Source: Methylotenera_A sp036676175
GTDB lineage: Bacteria; Pseudomonadota; Gammaproteobacteria; Burkholderiales; Methylophilaceae
DNA: 8,292 bases
Assembly (NCBI GenBank): GCA_036676175.1
Contig: JAKFDL010000018.1
Span: 1 to 8,292 of the forward strand
Reading direction: 5' to 3'
Shown here: one piece after another, positions 1 to 4,835 of the stretch
Layout of the letters: each line of letters opens with the position of its first letter
Numbering within the stretch: the stretch's first letter is position 1
Position numbers and translations under genes: made by a program
Notes under the pieces: generated by a model
What the model was told of the DNA's origin: nothing
The model's input: only the letters and a program-made list of their open reading frames with translations
Database searches by the model: none

Positions 1-2365
1 TCTCAGAGAAATTAGAAACCCCGAAAGACATTGCTGACTGGCCTTGATAGTTCGCAACCCCTGCCGCCACCATGACCTTGCCTGGAATCACTGATTGCGG
101 CATGCTGGCCATCGACATTGCCGATGCAGTACCAGCGTTTGAGTCATGCTTGACGCTGGAGATGTCTGATTGCAGGGCATTAATCCGATTATTGGCATCT
201 ACACTTGATTGAGCGATAGCTGCGTCCAATTGGCGTACATTCACTGCGTCAGTATCAGCAGTACCACCAGCCACATTCGTGATTTGTCGTTCGTTACCTG
301 CTGAGCCTACAGAGACGGCGCCTTCAGTTGAAGTGACTGCCACATTGCTATACCTTTCAGTTGCACCGTTCATGCCAGCTCGAGTAGCTTGCGCGCCAGC
401 ACCAAGCGCAACGCCCCGATTGGCCGTTACTGCTGCAGCATTCCCTAAGGCTGTGCCCTGTAGAGGTGTTAATGCAACCGCATCATCACCAAATGCCGCA
501 CCGCCATTGCCGGCTTGTGCTCCTGCACCCACCGCTACCGAACCAGTAGCTAGCGCACCAGTACCAATTGCAATTGAGTTAACCCCGCTTGATTCAGAGT
601 TCTGACCAATCGCAATAGCACCAGTAGCAGAGGCTTGGCTGTTGTCGCCCATGGCTATACTGCCGTCACCGCTTGCTATAGAACGTGAACCTATGGCTAC
701 ACTCTCGTTTCCTATTGCAGCAGAGTCTGCAAGTGTGGAATTGGCATGAAAATATTTAATACCACCACCGTTACTTAGGTTGCTTATCATTTGATTGGTC
801 GCAAAGAGTTGGGCGCCATTGACTGCATCAGTACTTGTTGCACTGAGTAAACCTTGATGAAGATTTGTAATCGTGGTTCCATCGGTTAAACCACCATCCG
901 CAGATACTGGGCCGGCTAAAGTAATTGTATCTCTCGTAGCATCATCGTATTTAACTGCTAATGCATCCAGATTACTCACATTATTTTGCACCGCAGCGAG
1001 TTGCCCCATATTTACCGCATCATTATTAGCTACACCATCTGCTACATTATGCAAAGTCACTGGACCAGCCGCACTGCCAACTAATGTGACATGATTTGAA
1101 GGCGTATTTGGCGTCGCCACCCCATTCACATCAGAATACTGTAAGGGAGAATTGGCCTGCAATGCATCAATTGCTGAACCCACATTATTTTGGGTCGTGC
1201 CATAAACATTATAGGTAGGTGCAGACACTGCTCCAGTTGTAGAGTTGTAAGTTGCACCACCGCCCAAGTTGGTTGCCATGCTTAAACCAAGTGCATCCAT
1301 GTTTGCTGTCATGCCAGAGGTAATTCCAAATAACTGTGAGCCATTCACTGCATCAGTACTAGTGGCATTGATAGCCCCTTTGGATAGATTGGTAATTCTG
1401 GTCCCGCCAGTAGTCCCGCCATCTGCTGACAATGGGCCACCTAAAGTAACTGTCATTTTTAGGCTTAAAGGATCATATTTGACGGCACCATCGTCTACAG
1501 CTTGTAACTGGGAGACATTGACCGCGTCAGTGGCTGCGCTACCGGCTGCAACGTTAGTGATTTTCCTTGCATTGCCCGCAGACCCGATTGAAACTTCGCC
1601 TACGCTTGTTTGTGTTGCAGTCAAGCCATAGCCAATATAGTTGATCTGAGCACCTGTAGTGGCTGTAGATCCAGCACCAAGTGCAACACTATTAGCTACA
1701 TTAATGCTAGTGCCACTGCCGATTGCCATGGAATTAACACCCGATGCGCCAATTGAAGCGGTTGGGCCAATAGCAATTGAATTCGTGGCAGCGGCATTTG
1801 TAACGGCGCCGTTACCAAAGGCGATTGAGTTCATTTCGCCTGCATCAGCAGCGAGACCGTTACCAAGTCCTGTAATAGAGTTACCGCCGATTGATATACC
1901 TTTTGGCGTGTCTAGGCTATAACCGTCTGCAGTCGTTTGACATTCTGTATCAGCAGGCGAAATAATATTTCCACTTGAGTCTAATATATTGAGACTAATC
2001 GGATCACCTGCGGCGATGCCACCCAGAGTTGTAGTAAGATTCGTGCTCAAGCCAAGCAGCCCTAGCAAAGGTACGCCATCTAGAATGCCTGTAATTGGTA
2101 AAACAGACTGACCTACAATATCAGTGATCACTGACGGTGCCAGACTTACGCCTGAACAGGGGCTGATAAGTGCGGCATTTGTGGGTCCGGCATTAGCAAT
2201 CATGCCAGCTGCAACAATGCTAGCAATAAAAACTGTTCGCTGCTTATGCGTCATGGTTGGCTTCGCCATGACTACATCATTATTTTCCAAAAAATGCAAA
2301 GTCTGAAAAATCATGGGTGATTTTACGTTTGGCGCTACAAAACCTTTATTTATAACTTTTTTCAT
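1..2365 (-). CDS. YadA-like trimeric autotransporter adhesin, 3' end outside window
   Basis: Surface adhesin of the type Vc secretion family; three chains form a stalked lollipop anchored in the outer membrane. The frame is open for 788 codons from the ATG at 2365 to the window edge. The start is set by AAGGGAG at 2372-2378, six bases upstream. Residues 1-65 form a long leader with a hydrophobic core (about 44-59) and likely cleavage after TNA (62-64). Residues 66-154 are an unrecognised passenger start with C70 and C142. YadA-head repeats (SIAIG, SMAIG, SVALG) run 155-235 and, after a KYFHANS motif (537-543), again about 545-665. Neck motifs TDAVNVSQL (279-287) and TDAVNVRQL (705-713) follow each head. 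Two TDAVNGxQLF connector modules end near 346 and 521. A short coiled coil (714-740) leads into the anchor, with MASMPQ, PGKVMVAAGV and YQGQSA (752-777). Perhaps 20-30 residues of barrel are missing off the edge. Adhesion targets (surface, host, self) cannot be told. Every plus-strand frame here is antisense to this gene. Confidence 0.93.
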   Translation of the reverse strand, partial: MKKVINKGFVAPNVKSPMIFQTLHFLENNDVVMAKPTMTHKQRTVFIASIVAAGMIANAGPTNAALISPCSGVSLAPSVITDIVGQSVLPITGILDGVPLLGLLGLSTNLTTTLGGIAAGDPISLNILDSSGNIISPADTECQTTADGYSLDTPKGISIGGNSITGLGNGLAADAGEMNSIAFGNGAVTNAAATNSIAIGPTASIGASGVNSMAIGSGTSINVANSVALGAGSTATTGAQINYIGYGLTATQTSVGEVSIGSAGNARKITNVAAGSAATDAVNVSQLQAVDDGAVKYDPLSLKMTVTLGGPLSADGGTTGGTRITNLSKGAINATSTDAVNGSQLFGITSGMTANMDALGLSMATNLGGGATYNSTTGAVSAPTYNVYGTTQNNVGSAIDALQANSPLQYSDVNGVATPNTPSNHVTLVGSAAGPVTLHNVADGVANNDAVNMGQLAAVQNNVSNLDALAVKYDDATRDTITLAGPVSADGGLTDGTTITNLHQGLLSATSTDAVNGAQLFATNQMISNLSNGGGIKYFHANSTLADSAAIGNESVAIGSRSIASGDGSIAMGDNSQASATGAIAIGQNSESSGVNSIAIGTGALATGSVAVGAGAQAGNGGAAFGDDAVALTPLQGTALGNAAAVTANRGVALGAGAQATRAGMNGATERYSNVAVTSTEGAVSVGSAGNERQITNVAGGTADTDAVNVRQLDAAIAQSSVDANNRINALQSDISSVKHDSNAGTASAMSMASMPQSVIPGKVMVAAGVANYQGQSAMSFGVSNFSE
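803..955 (-). repeat. Adhesin stalk connector module, copy 2 (residues 471-521)
   Basis: Second copy of the connector module, starting VKYD and ending STDAVNGAQLF. It is followed closely by the KYFHANS motif and the second head domain. The strongest conservation with copy 1 is in SADGG, ITNL and ATSTDAVNG, while the segment after VKYD has diverged and lost one residue. Confidence 0.8.
1328..1483 (-). repeat. Adhesin stalk connector module, copy 1 (residues 295-346)
   Basis: This stretch encodes a 52-residue module that begins VKYD, contains SADGG and ITNL, and ends STDAVNGSQLF. It is one of two related modules in the adhesin. Aligned by eye with copy 2 (803-955), about 33 of 51 residues match, with a single one-residue gap. 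Such TDAVNGSQL units are known neck/stalk connectors in trimeric autotransporters. The duplication suggests that the fibre lengthened by internal repetition. Confidence 0.8.
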
Positions 2366-2376
2366 TTCATGCTCCC

Positions 2377-2396
2377 TTCAAATGGCGGCATTTGAA
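2377..2396 (-). promoter_or_regulatory. Hairpin abutting the adhesin ribosome-binding site
   Basis: On the minus strand TTCAAATG and CATTTGAA form a perfect 8-bp stem around a 4-nt CCGC loop. The 3' arm runs directly into GGGAG, so the first two bases of the Shine-Dalgarno AAGGGAG (2372-2378) lie inside the stem. In the mRNA this hairpin could partly mask ribosome binding or stabilise the 5' end. The symmetry is certain; a role in translation control is inference. A transcription-factor operator is the alternative reading. Confidence 0.5.
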
Positions 2397-2411
2397 ATTA
2401 CCAACACAAAA

Positions 2412-2479
2412 GTTAGTAAAATCAATATGCTTAACATTTAAAACTAACGCTGAAAAACTTTTTATTATTACAAGTTAGT
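2412..2479. promoter_or_regulatory. Three GTTAGT boxes in phased array upstream of the adhesin
   Basis: GTTAGT occurs at 2412-2417 and 2474-2479, and its reverse complement ACTAAC at 2443-2448. The centres are exactly 31 bp apart, close to three helical turns, so all three lie on one face of the DNA in alternating orientation. The outer two extend to an 11-bp identical direct repeat, AAGTTAGTAAA (2410-2420 and 2472-2482). The array lies 47-114 bp upstream of the adhesin ATG, where a promoter and its operators would be. The likely reading is binding sites for an unknown regulator; the regulator cannot be named. Confidence 0.45.
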
Positions 2480-2605
2480 AAATGCATAGACTATGCCAAG
2501 TCATGTGACAAGATTTTCCTATAGCCTTGCATGGATTAAATTTTGAATATAGTTATTGCGTAGAACGTTTATTTACAATGCTCTTTGAGGCATTGAATAT
2601 AAGTG

Positions 2606-2621
2606 GTCTTATATATAAGAC
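2606..2621. promoter_or_regulatory. Perfect 16-bp palindrome
   Basis: GTCTTATATATAAGAC is fully self-complementary with no central spacer. It is flanked by an inverted repeat CAATGC/GCATTG (2576-2581 and 2590-2595) and by the 8-bp palindrome ATTGCAAT (2622-2629). It resembles a dimeric regulator operator in form, but the family is not recognised. Part of the symmetry is simple alternating TA, which lowers its weight. Confidence 0.35.
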
Positions 2622-2641
2622 ATTGCAATCGACAACGGAAA

Positions 2642-2661
2642 AAGCATAATTTTTTATGCTT
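2642..2661. other. 8-bp inverted repeat with 4-nt loop
   Basis: AAGCATAA and TTATGCTT are perfect inverted copies around TTTT. Read on the minus strand the stem is followed by a short T run, so it could act as a weak terminator or a structured leader end. Read on the plus strand there is no T tail. No gene ends here on either strand, so an operator or leader structure is as likely. Confidence 0.3.
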
Positions 2662-2680
2662 AAACTGACATTAAATTGCG

Positions 2681-2728
2681 GAAATTCTGACAGATTTGAT
2701 AAATTTTCAGGGGAAATCTTGACAGACT
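2681..2728 (+). repeat. Imperfect 16-bp direct repeat, period 32
   Basis: GAAATTCTGACAGATT (2681-2696) and GAAATCTTGACAGACT (2713-2728) agree at 13 of 16 positions and begin 32 bp apart, again about three helical turns. The second copy contains a perfect TTGACA (2719-2724) that could serve as a -35 element. The best -10 at 17-bp spacing (AAAGAT, 2742-2747) is poor. This may be a paired activator site upstream of a plus-strand promoter; the function is inferred. Confidence 0.35.
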
Positions 2729-2768
2729 AAGATGGTACTCCAAAGATTTGATGTCCGCTAAGGTAATC

Positions 2769-2913
2769 GTAAGGTTGTGATAGTGAAAGAAAAAACCTAG
2801 GAAATAGTGAAAGTAGCGCAAACCTTAATCCGTTGCACCTCGCCTTACAGAAGGACGCCATTAAAATGAATTAGAGGATATCTAATAGCTCGATTTTTTA
2901 GCTTGTAAGGTTT
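2769..2913 (+). other. Segment with competing complementary stretches (possible structured RNA)
   Basis: GTAAGGTT occurs at 2769-2776 and 2905-2912. Complementary stretches lie between and within: AACCT (2794-2798), AAACCTTA (2820-2827), which pairs fully with TAAGGTTT at 2906-2913, and CCTTACA (2843-2849), which pairs with TGTAAGG at 2904-2910. A small stem ATTAGA/TCTAAT (2870-2875 and 2881-2886) precedes a run of six T (2894-2899). A 10-bp direct repeat ATAGTGAAAG (2780-2789, 2804-2813) also lies here. These could be mutually exclusive pairings of a leader or small RNA transcribed towards the lipoprotein gene. No known RNA family is recognised. Confidence 0.3.
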
Positions 2914-3042
2914 CGCCTACATAGAATTCAGAATTACACCCCTTAAACAAACAATAGCAGTTTTGTATTCTTCAATCATAGTTCATAAGAATTATCGGGT
3001 TTTAAACAAATTTAAGATTAACCATACCAAAGGGGTATTTAA

Positions 3043-3249
3043 ATGAATATTAATAAATTATCAATCGCAGTGTTAGCACTTTTATTCACTTTGGGATTAA
3101 CTGCCTGCGAAAAGGGTCCTGCAGAAAAAGCAGGTGAGAGAATTGATAACGCTGCAGAAAATGCAGGCGATAAAATCGAAGATGCAACTGACAAGGCAGG
3201 CGATAAGCTGGAAGAAGCCGGTGATAAAATTGAGGATAAAACAGATTAA
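3043..3249 (+). CDS. Small lipoprotein with 11-residue amphipathic repeats
   Basis: A 68-residue protein, complete. The start is supported by AGGGG at 3031-3035, seven bases before the ATG. Residues 5-21 are a hydrophobic lipoprotein signal with the lipobox LTAC (19-22); C22 would be lipidated. Position +2 is Glu, not Asp, so Lol sorting to the outer membrane is expected by the E. coli rule. The mature part is almost purely charged and Ala/Gly. Three tandem 11-mers start at A30, A41 and A52, consensus A-G-(D/E)-(K/R)-(I/L)-(D/E)-x-A-x-x-(N/K), followed by IEDKTD. An 11-residue period is typical of amphipathic helices of the LEA-3 or apolipoprotein type, which suggests a membrane-lying or stress-protective helix, but I know no established function. 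The gene stands alone and ends at a strong terminator. Ribosome-site bases lie within a small inverted repeat, ATACC/GGTAT (3024-3028, 3034-3038). Confidence 0.82.
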   Translation: MNINKLSIAVLALLFTLGLTACEKGPAEKAGERIDNAAENAGDKIEDATDKAGDKLEEAGDKIEDKTD

Positions 3250-3272
3250 AACTTTTAAATTGCCAGAAAAAC

Positions 3273-3301
3273 AAAAAAGCTCACAGTTGTGAGCTTTTTT
3301 T
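3273..3301. terminator. Bidirectional rho-independent terminator between lipoprotein and fadL
   Basis: GCTCAC (3279-3284) and GTGAGC (3289-3294) form a perfect stem with loop AGTT. Six A precede it and seven T follow it, so the stem with U tail works in both directions. It lies 23 bp after the lipoprotein stop (plus) and about 10 bp after the fadL stop (minus), and serves both convergent genes. Confidence 0.92.
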
Positions 3302-3310
3302 ATCACATAA

Positions 3311-4552
3311 TCAAAGGTTATAAGTGTATTGAAAGCTTAGAATATCTACGCTGCCTTCAAAATCACCAAGCAAGCGCCCATTAAAGCCTTCAGCTGCAGA
3401 TGTTTGGTCGTCGTCAACTTTCGCATCACTAAGAAATAAGTGTGAATACCCTATATCAAACTTAGAAGCAGGTGTGATTTGGTAGCTTGCACCTAGTGAC
3501 ACCCACTTTCTATCATTACCTGGTATGCGGGCAGTGCGGAATTCATCTTTAATTGCTTCTTCGTCATAAGCCAAACCGGCGCGTAATTTAATTGCATCAT
3601 TGTAGTTATAATTTACGCCTACTGAGTAGCGCATCGTATTTTCCCAGTTTTCAGAAGTTACAGAATCTGGCGTGGCGTTTGCGAAATCAATGCGTAGGGT
3701 TTTAAAACGACTCCAGCGTGTCCAAGTGACATCTCCCATTAAATCCCAAGTGTCATTTAATTGACTGAATGCACTGATTGAGAAAGTTTCCGGTAAGGTG
3801 AGGTCGGCTTTAACCTTGGTATTGAGTGCTGCAACCAATGGTGATTTAGACCTTCCCTCTAGCTCTTGCTCTACTTTAGATCTGTAGGCTAATCCAATTC
3901 GCGTGTCTTCAGTTGCTTGATAGATTGCACCAAGATTAAATCCGAAACCCCAGTCATTCCCTTTAATCTCAACATCAGTCTCAGATGCAATCACGCGGTT
4001 TACTTGGCGGGTAAGGGTAGCTTCTGCACGCATAGCTGAAACTCCTGCGCCGAAGGAAAGTTTATCATTGACCTTAAAAGCCATAGAAGGATTGATGTTG
4101 ATGGTTTTGACTTCAGATTTGTTTGCTTGAAAGCGACCCACCCATTCGTCATCGTATTCAGTTTTTAGTCCAAATGGGGCACTAACTCCGATTCCTATTT
4201 TGATGTTGGGATTAATCTCAGTCATAAGGTAAATATTTGGCACAAAGGCCAAATCACCGGCATCAGAGCCTTCATCTCCCCGCGGAGGTACACCAAAGGC
4301 CTTAATAGAGCCCTTATCGTTAAACTCTGCATTTGGGCTAATCAAGTGTAAAGCACCCACTGCCTGCGTACCTTCAATATAGGTCATGCCAGCAGGGTTA
4401 AAGAATATAGTGCTGGCATCTTCGGCCACTGCCGATCCGCCTGCATAAGCATTGCCCATACCGCTGCCGCCTTGTTCAATTAATGCAAAGCCGGCTGCTT
4501 GCGAAACAAGTGGTGTTGTAAAAATCACAAAAGATAAAATTAATTTTTGCAT
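3311..4552 (-). CDS. fadL: FadL-family outer-membrane fatty-acid channel
   Basis: A 413-residue outer-membrane beta-barrel of the FadL/TodX family, which lets long-chain fatty acids or other hydrophobic compounds cross the outer membrane by lateral diffusion. Residues 1-19 are a Sec signal peptide with cleavage at SQA/AGF; the mature N-terminus AGF matches E. coli FadL. The N-terminal hatch has GSGMGNAYAGGSAVAEDAS (29-47) and the family NPA motif (52-54). The rest alternates in barrel-strand fashion with GIGVSAPFGL and the RFQANKSEVKTININPSMAF-type segment usual for the family. The C-terminus SFQYTYNL is aromatic-rich but ends in Leu instead of Phe/Trp. The ribosome-binding site AGGGAAG (4561-4567) lies eight bases upstream. 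It is transcribed divergently from rpfF, and the intergenic region holds a promoter with an internal inverted repeat. Paralogues of this family can carry alkanes or aromatics, so the exact substrate is uncertain. Proximity to a fatty-acid-signal synthase makes a fatty acid attractive. Confidence 0.92.
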   Translation of the reverse strand: MQKLILSFVIFTTPLVSQAAGFALIEQGGSGMGNAYAGGSAVAEDASTIFFNPAGMTYIEGTQAVGALHLISPNAEFNDKGSIKAFGVPPRGDEGSDAGDLAFVPNIYLMTEINPNIKIGIGVSAPFGLKTEYDDEWVGRFQANKSEVKTININPSMAFKVNDKLSFGAGVSAMRAEATLTRQVNRVIASETDVEIKGNDWGFGFNLGAIYQATEDTRIGLAYRSKVEQELEGRSKSPLVAALNTKVKADLTLPETFSISAFSQLNDTWDLMGDVTWTRWSRFKTLRIDFANATPDSVTSENWENTMRYSVGVNYNYNDAIKLRAGLAYDEEAIKDEFRTARIPGNDRKWVSLGASYQITPASKFDIGYSHLFLSDAKVDDDQTSAAEGFNGRLLGDFEGSVDILSFQYTYNL

Positions 4553-4582
4553 GAAAAAAGCTTCCCTAAGTCTGATTTTTTA

Positions 4583-4610
4583 ATTTTAATTAAATACAAT
4601 GTTGTATCAA
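4583..4610 (-). promoter_or_regulatory. fadL promoter with internal inverted repeat
   Basis: On the minus strand TTGATA (4605-4610) and TAAAAT (4583-4588) are separated by 16 bp, a good sigma-70 match that puts transcription start about 24 bases before the fadL ATG. A perfect inverted repeat, ATACAA-TG-TTGTAT (4594-4607), fills the spacer and overlaps the -35 box. That is a classic repressor position. The repressor is not known; a fatty-acid-responsive TetR or GntR protein would be a natural guess. Confidence 0.55.
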
Positions 4611-4661
4611 TAACTTACACTATTTATCTCAAGTCGTATATTAATCAGAGAATTTGAATTT

Positions 4662-4680
4662 ATTGTTATATTTCAACAAT
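4662..4680. promoter_or_regulatory. Inverted repeat ATTGTT/AACAAT in the fadL-rpfF gap
   Basis: ATTGTT (4662-4667) and AACAAT (4675-4680) are perfect inverted copies around a 7-bp spacer. The site sits between the two divergent promoters, about 52 bp upstream of the fadL -35 box and 37 bp upstream of the rpfF -35 box, so a regulator bound here could act on both genes. The region is AT-rich and a 6-bp arm could arise by chance. Confidence 0.3.
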
Positions 4681-4716
4681 CTACCTGATAAATACTTTTA
4701 TCCAAAATTATTTTTG

Positions 4717-4745
4717 TTGAGATGAGAAATTAATAGGCCTATAGT
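4717..4745 (+). promoter_or_regulatory. rpfF promoter, -10 overlapped by a palindrome
   Basis: TTGAGA (4717-4722) and TATAGT (4740-4745) are spaced by 17 bp; each differs from the sigma-70 consensus at one position. Transcription would begin near 4752 and leave a leader of about 84 bases before the rpfF ATG. The 10-bp palindrome ATAGGCCTAT (4733-4742) covers the start of the -10 box, a possible operator. The promoter match is good; the operator role is inferred. Confidence 0.55.
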
Positions 4746-4835
4746 TTAATCGTAAATACTTTATATCACATACGGCTATATCAATTTAACAAAAACTAAA
4801 AGAGGATAGCTGTAATTTAACTAAGGGACAATACC

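Larger units (their letters stand above)
2366..3042. other. 677-bp intergenic region, no convincing gene
   Basis: This AT-rich gap separates the divergent adhesin (minus) and small lipoprotein (plus) genes. I find no reading frame with both a usable ribosome-binding site and recognisable protein, and no tRNA or rRNA. It is rich in short symmetric elements, listed separately: the adhesin leader hairpin, three phased GTTAGT boxes, a palindrome cluster at 2576-2661, a 16-bp imperfect direct repeat, and a segment with competing complementary stretches at 2769-2913. I could not identify a convincing sigma-70 promoter for the adhesin. Two regulated promoters and perhaps a small RNA are expected in a gap this size. 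Confidence 0.7.

Noticed and set aside
279..2306. Five plus-strand open frames (279-605, 873-1094, 1269-1631, 1659-1922, 2124-2306)
   Set aside because: All lie antisense to the adhesin, which has an unbroken 788-codon frame with family motifs throughout. The plus-strand products are low-complexity Ala/Pro/Thr strings that mirror the Gly/Ala/Asn repeats.
2719..2747. TTGACA as a full sigma-70 promoter
   Set aside because: The -35 is perfect but the best -10 at 17-bp spacing (AAAGAT) matches at only three of six positions. It is kept only as part of the possible RNA finding and not listed as a promoter.
3086..3306. Two minus-strand frames opposite the small lipoprotein gene
   Set aside because: They are shadows of the lipoprotein and cross its terminator. 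There is no ribosome site or recognisable motif, whereas the plus-strand frame has a lipobox and clear repeats.
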